From positions 1 through 64,000 of the forward strand of contig ONGE01000020.1 in NCBI GenBank assembly GCA_900317325.1: DNA of 64,000 nucleotides. Reading direction: 5' to 3'. Shown here piece by piece: positions 8,371-17,380 of the stretch (position 1 is the first letter of the stretch; each line of letters opens with the position of its first letter). The notes beneath the pieces are model-generated. The model was not told the DNA's origin. It saw nothing but the letters and a program-made list of their open reading frames with translations, and ran no database searches. Source of the DNA: an uncultured Prevotellaceae bacterium (GTDB taxonomy: Bacteria; Bacteroidota; Bacteroidia; Bacteroidales; Muribaculaceae). The translations under genes and the position numbers were made by a program.

Positions 8371-10326
8371 ATGAAGAAATTATTATTCCTGCTGGCAGCA
8401 GTCATGCTGTTACCCGTGGCACTGAGTGCCCAATTGCTTAACAACCAAGAGATTCAAGCACAACGTGCACAACTGATGCCGAAGAGTCTCACACATCAGT
8501 TCAAGGCTCCTGCTCGTGCCGACCTGGCCGACAACCAGATGATTCTTGGCCACTATGACACCGATGACATTGAAGTCGGCGGTTATCTTGGCCTGACCAA
8601 TTTTGCTGGAGTCATTCCCATTGCTGTTGAGCTCACTCCCGATGAGCTCGCTATGTTCCAGGGCGGCAAGATTGTCGCCTTCAGGGTAGGCCTTTCGGTT
8701 TCTACCAATGTATCTCGTGTGTTTGTAGCACCGTCAAACGATTCCGGCCTCGGCACCTTCACCGAATGGAGCTGCAACGTCAGGGCTCAGGGATGGAACA
8801 CAATTCCCGTCGATCCTCCCTATGAGATCAATCTTGATGACGAAACCGGATTGTTCATCGGTTTTGACTACAGGCAGACCGCTACCAACTATCCCCTCTC
8901 ATACGTCGAGGTGGGAGACACCTATTATAACACCTATGCCTATCTGACCTATCAGGGCACTACCGGTTGGCTCAACATTGGAACGAACGATTACGGCAAC
9001 TTGAGTCTGCAATGTATCGTCGAGAGTGACCATTTCCCCGAATATCTCATCCAGGCCTATGGACTGTCGACAGAAAAATACATCAAGATAGGCGATGATA
9101 TCGAATTCTCATTCAATATCAAGAACGGCGGTATTGTTTCTGAAATTGGTGCCGGTGCAGTCACCTATAACGTGCTTATCGACGGAGAACAGGTTGCCAC
9201 TTTGTCCAACACCGAAGCCTTTGGCAGGGCTTATAAGTCTTTATCCGACGTTGTTTCCTCGGCAGGCCTTGCACCTGGCAAGCACACGCTGACTGTTGAG
9301 ATCGGCACCCTGAATGGCGAGCCCATCGAGAAAACCATCACCATGAACCGTGAGTTCACCATCTATGAGTTCGGTTTTGCCCGTCAGATGCACTTGGTCG
9401 AGCAGTTCACCGCTATCGGTTGCACTCACTGCCCCAAGGGTACCCACATGCTGCAACTTCTCACCGAAATGCGCAATGACATCGCTTGGGTAGCTATTCA
9501 CCAGAACTTCAATGGCACTGACCCCATGAGGACCCTGCAGTGTGATACTATCAACAATTATCAAGGTAACAGCTCATTCCCCTCGGCTTCATTCGACCGC
9601 ACTGATGGATGGGAAGAAGAGGGTGTCGTTTCTAACAGCATTGGTTATTACGCTGATTATCACCAAATGGTCGCCGAAGAATTGAGCGCCTTCTTTGACT
9701 ATCTGGGCGAGGCTCCCTCGTTTGCCACCGTCAACATCAACAGCACGATCGATCCCACAACCCGCGAGGCTGTCATCACCATCAACGGTGAACTGACCCC
9801 CGACTTTGACCAGATGCTCGGTGCCGACAGCAAGCTCACCGTCTATATTACCGAGGACGGCATCGTGAATCGTCAGTTAAATGACGGCACATGGGTACAA
9901 AACTATGTGCACAACGGTGTGATGCGCAGGGCCCTCGGCTCGGCGCTGGGCAACAACCTGAACCGTGACGGCAACAGCTACGAGAATGTCTACACCTACA
10001 CCATTCCCTCGACCTGGAACATCGACAACTTGAATGTGGTGGCCTTCATCAGCCGTCCTCTGATCAACGGACGCACCGGAGATTATACCGACCTGTTCGT
10101 CAACCAAGCCAACAAGCGCAAACTGGGCGAGTTTGACGAGCCGACGCTTCCCGGCGACGTTGACGGTAACGGCATTATCAATATCGGTGACGTGACCATG
10201 CTGATTCAATACGCGCTCACGGGCCAAGCCGATGGCATCAATCTCGATGCAGCCGACTTCACCCAGGACGGCACCGTCAACATCAACGACGTGACAACAC
10301 TGATCCAGTATGTGCTCACGCTTTAA
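8371..10326 (+). CDS. Omp28-related secreted protein with CxxC motif and C-terminal dockerin
   Basis: A 651-residue exported protein. The signal peptide is residues 1-20 (cleavage near ALSAQ). A beta-rich N-terminal half is followed by an Omp28-like, thioredoxin-related segment starting at the motif VEQFTAIGCTHCPKGT, whose CxxC could be redox-active, and running through IAWVAIHQN. The C-terminus carries dockerin-like repeats with two calcium loops (GDVDGNGIINIGDVT and a second starting DFTQDGTVNIND). Omp28-type proteins are surface or outer-membrane proteins in Bacteroidetes. It is a paralogue of the next gene; both have their own promoter and terminator. Confidence 0.82.
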   Translation: MKKLLFLLAAVMLLPVALSAQLLNNQEIQAQRAQLMPKSLTHQFKAPARADLADNQMILGHYDTDDIEVGGYLGLTNFAGVIPIAVELTPDELAMFQGGKIVAFRVGLSVSTNVSRVFVAPSNDSGLGTFTEWSCNVRAQGWNTIPVDPPYEINLDDETGLFIGFDYRQTATNYPLSYVEVGDTYYNTYAYLTYQGTTGWLNIGTNDYGNLSLQCIVESDHFPEYLIQAYGLSTEKYIKIGDDIEFSFNIKNGGIVSEIGAGAVTYNVLIDGEQVATLSNTEAFGRAYKSLSDVVSSAGLAPGKHTLTVEIGTLNGEPIEKTITMNREFTIYEFGFARQMHLVEQFTAIGCTHCPKGTHMLQLLTEMRNDIAWVAIHQNFNGTDPMRTLQCDTINNYQGNSSFPSASFDRTDGWEEEGVVSNSIGYYADYHQMVAEELSAFFDYLGEAPSFATVNINSTIDPTTREAVITINGELTPDFDQMLGADSKLTVYITEDGIVNRQLNDGTWVQNYVHNGVMRRALGSALGNNLNRDGNSYENVYTYTIPSTWNIDNLNVVAFISRPLINGRTGDYTDLFVNQANKRKLGEFDEPTLPGDVDGNGIINIGDVTMLIQYALTGQADGINLDAADFTQDGTVNINDVTTLIQYVLTL

Positions 10327-10368
10327 AGATCTCTCACCATCAGTCTAACGACTGACTGACTCAATAAT

Positions 10369-10406
10369 CGAGGGGGACAAGCCGATGATCGGGCTTGTCC
10401 CCCTCG
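10369..10406 (+). terminator. Intrinsic terminator
   Basis: A GC-rich stem (CGAGGGGGACAAGCC against GGGCTTGTCCCCCTCG) sits 43 bases after the stop, followed by TTGT. It separates the two Omp28-like paralogues. Confidence 0.85.
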
Positions 10407-10497
10407 TTGTATGCCTTGAAATTGCCTTTACTCAAACAAAATGATGAGCGATTAATAAAAAAAAGGCAAATTGAATAAAATATTCAATTATTCTCTC

Positions 10498-10505
10498 TAA
10501 ATTTG
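10498..10505 (+). promoter_or_regulatory. -7 promoter element (TAAATTTG)
   Basis: Exact TAnnTTTG. It gives the second Omp28-like gene its own transcript with a leader of about 85 bases, the same leader length as its paralogue. Confidence 0.65.
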
Positions 10506-10595
10506 TGCATTCCAAAAATATAACTACCGAGGTCGCTTGCAATTGTTTACAAACCGACAATCATTAATATATTCATCACATTAATTATCAACGAC

Positions 10596-12425
10596 ATGAA
10601 AAAATTATTATCACTCTTGATGGCAGCCCTGCTGCTGCCGTTCGCATTGGGAGCTCTGGATCTCCAGCCCAATCAGATGCTTATGGCGCATTACACATCC
10701 GATGAACTGGCCGAAACCGGTTGGGGAAAAACCTTCCTTAGCGGTGACAACATCGTGGCCACCGACATCACCTCCGACGAACTCGCTCTTTTTCAAGGCA
10801 GCAAGCTTATCGCCTTTCGTGTGGGGTTGGCCGAATCGACCCCTGTCACCCGTGTGTTTGTCATCCCTGTAGATGCCGATGGCAATCCCACCGATGAAGT
10901 CACCGAGTGGTCTTGCAACGTCTCGGACCAAGGTTGGAACCTGATTGAGCTTGAGACCCCCTACGAAATCAATTTGCCCGACGGTTACAGCCTGAGGATC
11001 GGTTTCGACTACTTGCAGGAAACCAAGAATTCCAAGCCCCTCTCGGCAGTTAAAGCGGGCACCATTTACCGCACCTTACACTTCAAGAACGGCAAATGGA
11101 TGAACTATGGCGTGAACACCACCGGTAACCTGAGTCTGCAGTGCATCTGTGAGAACGATAACTTCCCTCACTACATCCTGCGCACCAACGACCTGTACTG
11201 CACCAAGAATCTGAGAATCGGTGATGATCTCTCGTTCTCGTTCCAAGCCTATAACCTGGGAAGTGTAAAGCTCAACCCTGGTGACGTCAACTTTGAGGTC
11301 GCCTTTGATGGACAGGTCGTGGAGACCTTCAGCAACGCTGAAACGCTGACAGCCATGCCGCTCTACCTCTCGAGTACAGTCAATACAGCAGGCCTCACTG
11401 CAGGCCAGCACACCCTCACGGTGACCCCCACCACCATCAACGGAGAACCTATCGAGGATGCAACGACCTTGAGCGCCACGTTCAAGTGTTATGAGTTCGG
11501 CTACACACGCCAAATGCATCTGGTGGAACAATTCACCTCGACCAGCTGCACCTATTGCCCGGCCGGCACCGCCAACATCAAGAATCTCTCCGACATGCGC
11601 GGCGATATTGCCTGGGTAGCCATCCACGACATCCAGAATCCTAACAACCCTGATCCGTTCACAACCGCTCAAGGCGATTCGATTACCTCCTTCGAGCGCA
11701 TCGGCGGTTTCCCCGAGGGCACCTTCGATCGCTCGATGGGCATGAACGGAAACAATCTTTACGCAGTCATTTCAGGCATGCCAGCCTCAGAGATGAGCAC
11801 CTTCCTGGACTATGTATCAGAGACTCCGGCATGGGCCACCATCAACGTGAGCAGCACCTATGACCCCGAGACGCGCCAGGCTGTCATCACCATCGACGGT
11901 CAAACAGAGGTTGATTTCGATACCCGCATGGGTAGCGACAGCAAGCTCTCGGTATTTCTTACCGAGGACGGCCTCGTAGCACCCCAAGTGAGCGGTGGCA
12001 ACGACTATGTTCACAACAACGTGTTCCGCACGGCAATCGGCTCGGTTAAGGGTGTAGACTTGAACAGGACCGATAACACCTACAAGAACGAATTCACTAT
12101 CGTCATCCCCGAAGCATGGGACGCCGACAACATGAACATCGTGGCCTTCATCAGCCGCCCGATGCGCGCTAACGCACTTTCGGACCTCTATGTCACCAAC
12201 GCCAACAAGCGCAAGCTGGGCGAGAACGACCACGAACCCGCAGTGATTCCCGGTGACGTTGACGGTAACGGCACAATCAATATCGGTGACGTGACCTTGC
12301 TGATTCAATACGTGCTCTCGGGCCAAGCCGATGGCATCAACCTCGATGCAGCCGACTTCACCCAGGACGGCACCGTCAACATCAACGATGTGACATCTCT
12401 CATCGCCGAGGTGCTCAGCCATTAA
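10596..12425 (+). CDS. Omp28-related secreted protein with CxxC motif and C-terminal dockerin (paralogue)
   Basis: A 609-residue paralogue of the gene at 8371 with the same order: signal peptide (about 1-19), beta-rich half, a CxxC segment (STSCTYCPAGT), and a dockerin-like end with loops GDVDGNGTINIGDVT and TQDGTVNINDVT. The dockerin DNA is nearly identical between the two copies while the middle has diverged, so the tail may be kept alike by gene conversion. The mature protein is shorter because it lacks about 25 residues after the signal peptide. The partner of the dockerin is unknown. Confidence 0.82.
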   Translation: MKKLLSLLMAALLLPFALGALDLQPNQMLMAHYTSDELAETGWGKTFLSGDNIVATDITSDELALFQGSKLIAFRVGLAESTPVTRVFVIPVDADGNPTDEVTEWSCNVSDQGWNLIELETPYEINLPDGYSLRIGFDYLQETKNSKPLSAVKAGTIYRTLHFKNGKWMNYGVNTTGNLSLQCICENDNFPHYILRTNDLYCTKNLRIGDDLSFSFQAYNLGSVKLNPGDVNFEVAFDGQVVETFSNAETLTAMPLYLSSTVNTAGLTAGQHTLTVTPTTINGEPIEDATTLSATFKCYEFGYTRQMHLVEQFTSTSCTYCPAGTANIKNLSDMRGDIAWVAIHDIQNPNNPDPFTTAQGDSITSFERIGGFPEGTFDRSMGMNGNNLYAVISGMPASEMSTFLDYVSETPAWATINVSSTYDPETRQAVITIDGQTEVDFDTRMGSDSKLSVFLTEDGLVAPQVSGGNDYVHNNVFRTAIGSVKGVDLNRTDNTYKNEFTIVIPEAWDADNMNIVAFISRPMRANALSDLYVTNANKRKLGENDHEPAVIPGDVDGNGTINIGDVTLLIQYVLSGQADGINLDAADFTQDGTVNINDVTSLIAEVLSH

Positions 12426-12469
12426 GCACCACCCAGCTTCTCACTGAGAAACAAGAAGATACAATGATC

Positions 12470-12503
12470 GAGGGAGCAAGTTCGTCAGTGAACTTGCTCC
12501 CTC
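12470..12503 (+). terminator. Intrinsic terminator
   Basis: A perfect 14-bp stem (GAGGGAGCAAGTTC / GAACTTGCTCCCTC) with a 6-base loop, followed by TTGTTG. It ends the second Omp28-like transcript ahead of the reverse-strand tRNA-Pro. Confidence 0.85.
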
Positions 12504-12534
12504 TTGTTGATGCTTATTAGACTGGTCTGTCGTG

Positions 12535-12609
12535 TCGGGGTACCTGGATTCGAACCAGGGACTTCCTGCTCCCAAAGCAGGCGCGCTAACCGGACTGCGC
12601 TACACCCCG
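12535..12609 (-). tRNA. tRNA-Pro (TGG)
   Basis: Reverse-strand cloverleaf: acceptor CGGGGTG pairs with TACCCCG (one G-T pair). The anticodon stem CCTGC/GCAGG encloses loop TTTGGGA with anticodon TGG (12572-12574). The T arm has GGTTCGAATCC. CCA is not encoded. Confidence 0.97.
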
Positions 12610-12626
12610 TTCGGTTTTTAGCGGTG

Positions 12627-12634
12627 CAAAGGTA
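12627..12634 (-). promoter_or_regulatory. -7 promoter element for tRNA-Pro (TACCTTTG on the reverse strand)
   Basis: Exact TAnnTTTG reading on the reverse strand, with TTG at 12655-12657 giving a 20-base gap. It lies 17 bases upstream of the tRNA. Confidence 0.75.
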
Positions 12635-12709
12635 GTGCAAACCAAGAGTAATACCAAAAAAATTGCTTTTTTTTTGCCTTAAATGGGTTCAATTGTAGAG
12701 AGAATGTAG

Positions 12710-12717
12710 TAACTTTG
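12710..12717 (+). promoter_or_regulatory. -7 promoter element (TAACTTTG) for aspS
   Basis: Exact TAnnTTTG, leaving a leader of about 45 bases to the ATG at 12770. Confidence 0.65.
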
Positions 12718-12769
12718 TATGTTTGAAACGACAATAACAATAAAAAACCTATCAATACAAAATTCAACA

Positions 12770-14551
12770 ATGTACAGAACCAAGACTAACGGCGAACTTC
12801 GTCTGGCCAATGTGGGCGAAGTCGTGACTCTGGCAGGCTGGGTACAACGCACCCGCAAGATGGGTGGCATGACCTTTGTGGACCTGCGTGACCGCTATGG
12901 CATCACTCAAATCGTGTTTAACAACGAGGTGGACGCCGCCCTCTGTGAGCAGGCCAACCACTTGGGTCGTGAATATGTCATCCAGGTCGTGGGCACCGTT
13001 GCCGAGCGCTCGAGCAAGAACGCTAACATGCCCACTGGCGACATCGAGATTATTGCCAGCAAGTTGAACATCCTGAGCGAGAGCATTACTCCGCCGTTCA
13101 CCATCGAGGACAATACCGACGGCGGCGACGACCTGAGAATGAAGTACCGCTATCTGGACCTGCGCCGCAATGTCGTGCGCAAGAATCTGGAGCTGCGCCA
13201 CGATATGGCCATCCTTATCCGCAACTACCTGGATGACAAGGGCTTCCTTGAGGTAGAAACGCCCATCCTCATCGGCTCGACGCCCGAGGGTGCCCGCGAC
13301 TTCATCGTGCCCTCGCGCATGAATCCCGGTCAGTTCTATGCCCTGCCCCAGAGCCCGCAGACCCTCAAGCAGTTGCTGATGGTGGCCGGCTTTGACCGCT
13401 ACTTCCAGATTGCCAAGTGCTTCCGCGACGAGGACCTGCGCGCCGACCGTCAGCCCGAGTTCACCCAGATCGACTGCGAGATGAGCTTTGTCGATCAGGA
13501 GGATGTGCTCGAGGTGTTCGAGGGTCTGGCACGCCACCTGTTCAAGAAGGTGCGCAATGTTGACCTGCCCGAGAAGCTCGACCAGATGACCTGGCACGAG
13601 GCCATGCGCCTGTACGGCAGCGACAAGCCCGACCGCCGCTTCGGCATGACCTTTGTCGAGGTGGACGATGTGCTCAAGGGCACCGGCACTTTCCCCGTGT
13701 TCAACGAGGCTAATTACATCGGCGCCATCTGCGCTCCGGGTTGTGCCGACTACACCCGCAAGCAGCTCGACGGCCTGGTAGACTTCGTGAAGCGTCCCCA
13801 GGTGGGCGCCAAGGGCCTTGTGTATGTGAAATTCAACACCGACGGCACCGTCAAGAGCAGCATCGACAAGTTCTACGAGCCCGAGGTATGGCAGAAGCTC
13901 AAGGAGAAGATGGGTGCCAACGACGGCGACCTCGTCCTCATCATGAGCGGCGACAACGCCAACAAGACGCGCGTGCAGCTGTGCACCCTGCGCCTGGAAA
14001 TGGGCGAGCGCCTGGGTCTGAGAGACAAGAACAAATTCGAGTGCCTGTGGATTGTTGATTTCCCGCTGTTTGAGTGGAGTGACGAGGAGCAGCGCCTGAT
14101 GGCGACGCACCACCCGTTCACCATGCCCAACCCCGACGATATCCCCTTGCTCGACGAGCATCCCGAGCAGGTTCGCGCCGTGGCCTACGACTTTGTGTGC
14201 AACGGTATCGAGGTGGGCGGCGGCAGCCTTCGTATCCATGACGGCAAGTTGCAGGCCAAGATGTTTGACATCCTGGGCTTCACCCCCGAGCGCGCCATGG
14301 CACAGTTCGGCTTCCTGATCAACGCCTTCAAGTACGGTGCTCCTCCCCATGCAGGTCTGGCCTTCGGCTTCGATCGCTTTGTATCGATCATGGCCGGTCT
14401 TGACAGCATCCGTGACTGCATCGCCTATCCGAAGAACAACAGTGGCCGCGATGTGATGCTCGATGCTCCCAGCCCCGTCGACCAGAAGCAGCTCGACGAA
14501 CTCTACATCGACATCGACCGCGAGCGCCTGAAAGCAGAGAACAAAGACTGA
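12770..14551 (+). CDS. aspS: Aspartyl-tRNA synthetase
   Basis: A 593-residue class IIb synthetase that charges tRNA-Asp. It has the N-terminal OB anticodon-binding domain ([23 protein letters not shown]), class II motif 1 around [20 protein letters not shown], motif 2 with [18 protein letters not shown], the bacterial GAD insertion, and motif 3 near [18 protein letters not shown] use ATG 12770 because the longer frame begins within the promoter. A long reverse-strand open frame over the whole gene is a codon-bias shadow. Confidence 0.97.
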   Translation: MYRTKTNGELRLANVGEVVTLAGWVQRTRKMGGMTFVDLRDRYGITQIVFNNEVDAALCEQANHLGREYVIQVVGTVAERSSKNANMPTGDIEIIASKLNILSESITPPFTIEDNTDGGDDLRMKYRYLDLRRNVVRKNLELRHDMAILIRNYLDDKGFLEVETPILIGSTPEGARDFIVPSRMNPGQFYALPQSPQTLKQLLMVAGFDRYFQIAKCFRDEDLRADRQPEFTQIDCEMSFVDQEDVLEVFEGLARHLFKKVRNVDLPEKLDQMTWHEAMRLYGSDKPDRRFGMTFVEVDDVLKGTGTFPVFNEANYIGAICAPGCADYTRKQLDGLVDFVKRPQVGAKGLVYVKFNTDGTVKSSIDKFYEPEVWQKLKEKMGANDGDLVLIMSGDNANKTRVQLCTLRLEMGERLGLRDKNKFECLWIVDFPLFEWSDEEQRLMATHHPFTMPNPDDIPLLDEHPEQVRAVAYDFVCNGIEVGGGSLRIHDGKLQAKMFDILGFTPERAMAQFGFLINAFKYGAPPHAGLAFGFDRFVSIMAGLDSIRDCIAYPKNNSGRDVMLDAPSPVDQKQLDELYIDIDRERLKAENKD

Positions 14552-14558
14552 TTGAGTT

Positions 14559-14608
14559 TCTAGAGTATCTAGAACCTCTAGTTTCTCTAGAGCATCTAGT
14601 TCACTAGG
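14559..14608. repeat. Period-9 TCTAG tandem repeat in spacer
   Basis: Five 9-base units each starting TCTAG (tctagagta, tctagaacc, tctagtttc, tctagagca, tctagttca) and a final CTAGGG. CTAG is rare in most bacterial genomes, so six copies in 50 bases is striking. It fills most of the spacer between aspS and the Nif3 gene. Confidence 0.85.
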
Positions 14609-14628
14609 GCCAATCAACCGCTAAAGCA

Positions 14629-15429
14629 ATGAAAATACGAGAGATTACCGAGGCTATCGAGTGCTATGCTCCCTTGCGATTGCAGGAGGAGTGGGACAAT
14701 GCGGGCATACAGGTAGGTGACCCCGAAGCCGACATCACCGGCGTGCTCCTGTGCACCGATGCCACCGAGGCTGTCGTCGCCGAGGCCGTGTCGCGCGGCT
14801 TCAATCTGGTCATTGCCCACCATCCGCTCATCTTTCGCGGCTTGAAGAAAATCATGGGCCGCACGCCCGTGGAACGCACCGTGGCGATGGCCATCAAGCA
14901 CGACATCACCATCTACAGCGCCCACACCAACATGGACAGCGCCTGGCAGGGTGTCTCCTTCCGCATGGCCGACAAAATCGGTATGACGGGCCTTCAGTTC
15001 CTTGACGGCAACCAGGTGGACCCCTATGGCGAGAACGGCAGCACCACTGCCGGCTGCGGCGTCATCGGCGATATCGCCCCGACGCCCGCCATCGACGTCA
15101 TCAAGCGCGTGAAGGAGGCCTTCGAAGTGGGCGCCGTGCGCTACTGCGGTGACACAACGCGGATGGTCACCCGGGTCGCCCTGTGTGGCGGTGCCGGCGG
15201 ATTCCTGCTCGACAAGGCCGTCGAACTGGGTGCGCAACTCTATGTCACGGCCGACATGCGCTACCACGATTTCCTTGATAATCACCAGCGCATCGTGGTG
15301 GCTGACATCGGCCACTACGAGAGCGAACATTTCACAAAAGAGATATTTTTGGAGATTATTCAGAAAAAAAATCCTACCTTTGCAGTCGATTTCGCAAAAA
15401 ACGAAGCGAACCAAGTGAAATATCTATAA
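14629..15429 (+). CDS. Nif3-like dinuclear metal-centre protein
   Basis: A 266-residue protein of the NIF3/YbgI (DUF34) family. It has the metal-ligand motifs EEWDNAGIQVG, IAHHPLIFRG (two histidines), SAHTNMDSA and, near the C-terminus, ADIGHYESEH. Family members form toroidal hexamers with two metals per subunit, and their activity is not firmly settled (a role in cofactor repair or GTP cyclohydrolase-related chemistry has been suggested). The gene is followed by a C4 zinc-ribbon gene, a pairing conserved across many bacteria. Confidence 0.93.
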   Translation: MKIREITEAIECYAPLRLQEEWDNAGIQVGDPEADITGVLLCTDATEAVVAEAVSRGFNLVIAHHPLIFRGLKKIMGRTPVERTVAMAIKHDITIYSAHTNMDSAWQGVSFRMADKIGMTGLQFLDGNQVDPYGENGSTTAGCGVIGDIAPTPAIDVIKRVKEAFEVGAVRYCGDTTRMVTRVALCGGAGGFLLDKAVELGAQLYVTADMRYHDFLDNHQRIVVADIGHYESEHFTKEIFLEIIQKKNPTFAVDFAKNEANQVKYL

Positions 15430-15432
15430 TGA

Positions 15433-15513
15433 GCTGTTAGCCATTAGTCGTTAACTGTCAATGGTTTACACCTGAGCAGCCAAACGCTGAAAGCTAAGAG
15501 CTAAACGCTAAAA
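15433..15513. repeat. Two blocks of period-7 tandem repeat in spacer
   Basis: Block one (15433-15460): gctgtta, gccatta, gtcgtta, actgtca. Block two (15486-15513): gctgaaa, gctaaga, gctaaac, gctaaaa. The second block ends 5 bases before the next ATG. Confidence 0.8.
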
Positions 15514-15518
15514 AGTTT

Positions 15519-16289
15519 ATGGCAACACAGAAAAAAGAACTCACCGTTGAAGAGAAGCTCAAAGCGCTTTATGACCTGCAACAGAAACTCTCGGAGATTG
15601 ACGCCATCAAGACCCTGAGAGGCGAGTTGCCGCAGGAAGTACAGGACCTGGAAGACGAGATCGCCGGCCTCCAGACCCGCGTGTCGAAGTATCAGGACGA
15701 GATCGCTGCCCAGCAGGACGAAATCGCCCGCAACCGCGACATCAAGGATCAGTCCGTGGCCATGATCGAGAAGTACACCGCCGACCAGGACAACGTGCGC
15801 AACAACCGTGAGTATGACTACCTGACCAAGGAGATCGAGTACCAGAAACTGACCATCGAGCTGGCCGAGAAGAAGATGAACGAGGCCGCCCGCAAGGCCG
15901 AGGCACTGGAATTCGAGATCCAGAAGGCCAAAGAGATGTGCACCGACCGCGAACACGCACTGGAAGAAAAGAAGAGTGAGCTCAACGAGATCGTCTCCGA
16001 GAACAAGCAGAAGGAGGAGACCCTGCGCGAGAAAGCCAAGAAGCAGGAGAACAAGATCGAGGAGCGCCTCTTGACCGCCTTCAAGCGCATCCGCAAGAAC
16101 ACCCGCAACGGTCTGGGCATCGTTGTCGTTCAGCGCAATGCCTGTGGTGGCTGCTTCAACCGCATCCCCGCACAGCGCCAGATGGAGATCAAGATGCACA
16201 AGAAGGTCATCGTGTGTGAGTACTGCGGACGCATTCTCATTGACCCAGAGCTGGTAGGCATCGCCCCCGAGGATGCCAAGAACAAATAA
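15519..16289 (+). CDS. Coiled-coil C4 zinc-ribbon protein (DUF164/CdsZ type)
   Basis: A 256-residue protein. Residues about 10-185 are almost continuous coiled coil, with the NNREYDYLTKEIEYQK motif typical of the family. The C-terminus is a zinc ribbon with two CxxC knuckles (CGGCFNRIP and CEYCGRIL). These proteins bind nucleic acid or act as secretion-related factors in some bacteria; the exact role here is unknown. Its position after the Nif3 gene supports the family call. Confidence 0.9.
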   Translation: MATQKKELTVEEKLKALYDLQQKLSEIDAIKTLRGELPQEVQDLEDEIAGLQTRVSKYQDEIAAQQDEIARNRDIKDQSVAMIEKYTADQDNVRNNREYDYLTKEIEYQKLTIELAEKKMNEAARKAEALEFEIQKAKEMCTDREHALEEKKSELNEIVSENKQKEETLREKAKKQENKIEERLLTAFKRIRKNTRNGLGIVVVQRNACGGCFNRIPAQRQMEIKMHKKVIVCEYCGRILIDPELVGIAPEDAKNK

Positions 16290-16296
16290 ATCTGTC

Positions 16297-16428
16297 CTCA
16301 CGCTAGAGGCAGATCGTTGGGCGACAAGGACCCAGAGGCCGGTTCGGCCTTAGTATCGGGTTTCCTTCCTCGACAAGACACCGCAATGGCAGCAGCCCCC
16401 GTGTGGCTATGCTGCCATTGCGCTTTTT
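16297..16428 (+). ncRNA. Candidate structured RNA or complex 3' UTR ending in a terminator
   Basis: Starting 8 bases after the zinc-ribbon stop there are nested stems: CCTC/GAGG (about 16300-16313), an outer AAGG-ACCC...GGGT-CCTT helix enclosing AGGCC-GGTTC-GGCCT (about 16326-16375), and then the terminator. No promoter is obvious just upstream, so it may be a processed 3' UTR. It lacks the conserved P4 sequence of RNase P RNA and the SRP RNA core, so I do not name it. Confidence 0.4.
16382..16428 (+). terminator. Intrinsic terminator
   Basis: A 13-bp stem (CGCAATGGCAGCA / TGCTGCCATTGCG) with an inner GCC/GGC pairing, followed by CTTTTTC on the forward strand. Confidence 0.9.
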
Positions 16429-16531
16429 CATCCCCTGGTGACAAGCAACACCGGCACGACTCAACGCATATACAATCACTTCAATACATGAAAAAAACAC
16501 GCAAATATGGATAGTTTTCTGAAAAAGTTAT

Positions 16532-16539
16532 TATTTTTG
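16532..16539 (+). promoter_or_regulatory. -7 promoter element (TATTTTTG)
   Basis: Exact TAnnTTTG. It leaves a leader of about 70 bases ahead of the GYF-domain gene. Confidence 0.6.
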
Positions 16540-16613
16540 CAATCAGAAACAATGAAATTAACGCATCGTTCAGCAAAACCCGAGATTAGTGAAACCCTTA
16601 AAATATCAAAGCA

Positions 16614-17288
16614 ATGAAATACTACATCGCAGAAAACGGCCAGCAGGCCGGACCTTTTGAACCCAATGAACTGTTGCTGCACGGCTTGACCGTCAACTCG
16701 CTCGTGTGGTGCGAGGGCATGGCCAACTGGACCTCGGCCAGCCAGGTGCCCGAACTGATGGCGTTGCTGTCAGGTCAGCCCTTCAACCCCGGCCAAGTGG
16801 ATTTGCCCCAAATGCCACCCATGGGCAATCAGCCCACACAACTGCCCGAGGTGCCCCCCTTCGGCGGCACGACCCAACCGACGACTACCGGCAATCCTTA
16901 CAACCCGCAGCCGCAGGTCAACCAACCCTATGCTCCGCCTCAATACGGCCCCAGCAACAATCAGCCCAACCAGAGCCAGATGATGCCCAAGAACTGGCTC
17001 ACCGAGTGCATCATCGTCACCGTGCTGTCGGCGTTGTGCTGCTGCAACCCTATCGGCCTGTTCACGGGTATTTACTCGATTGTCAAGGCCTTTGGCTCCA
17101 AGAACAAGTACACGAGCGGTGACGTGACCGGCTCGGCAGCCGATGGTGCAACGGCCAAGAAGTGGATGATCATTACGATTGTCATTGGACTGGTGTGGTC
17201 AGCCATCCAAGCCTACCGCATGATTACAGATCCCACTTTCATGCAACAGATTCAGGAAGGCACGATGGGTTCATTGTCAGGATTCTGA
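16614..17288 (+). CDS. GYF_2-domain membrane protein with CD225-like helices
   Basis: A 224-residue protein. Residues about 2-55 form a GYF_2 (DUF4339) domain: YYIAENGQQAGPFEPNEL and LVWCEGMANWTSA. A proline/asparagine-rich linker covers about 60-122. The C-terminal part has two hydrophobic segments with the CCCNPIGLFTGIYSIVKA pattern of CD225/dispanin-type membrane anchors. GYF domains bind proline-rich peptides. The function is unknown; its arrangement matches many Bacteroidetes membrane proteins. Confidence 0.82.
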   Translation: MKYYIAENGQQAGPFEPNELLLHGLTVNSLVWCEGMANWTSASQVPELMALLSGQPFNPGQVDLPQMPPMGNQPTQLPEVPPFGGTTQPTTTGNPYNPQPQVNQPYAPPQYGPSNNQPNQSQMMPKNWLTECIIVTVLSALCCCNPIGLFTGIYSIVKAFGSKNKYTSGDVTGSAADGATAKKWMIITIVIGLVWSAIQAYRMITDPTFMQQIQEGTMGSLSGF

Positions 17289-17347
17289 CCCTATGAGACC
17301 GTGACAGGAATCACGGCACTAATCGACTACTGACTTTTGAAAAAACT

Positions 17348-17380
17348 GACGGGAGGACCATCACGGTGGTTACTCCCGTC
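17348..17380 (-). terminator. Terminator overlapping the eamA stop codon
   Basis: Stem GACGGGAG/CTCCCGTC on both sides of CACGGTGG; on the reverse strand it is followed by AGTTTTTTC. The 5' arm covers the last codons and the stop of the transporter gene. Confidence 0.75.

Noticed and set aside
12764-14617. Long reverse-strand open frame (617 codons) opposite aspS
   Set aside because: It mirrors the aspS frame exactly, has no promoter or family resemblance, and its composition is what the antisense of GC-rich codons gives. Similar long shadows lie opposite the susC genes (for example 58224-59252) and other core genes.
16297-16428. RNase P RNA, SRP RNA or tmRNA at this position
   Set aside because: Too short for RNase P RNA, and the GAGGAAAGTCC-type P4 sequence, the SRP GGAAG core and a tmRNA CCA end are all missing.
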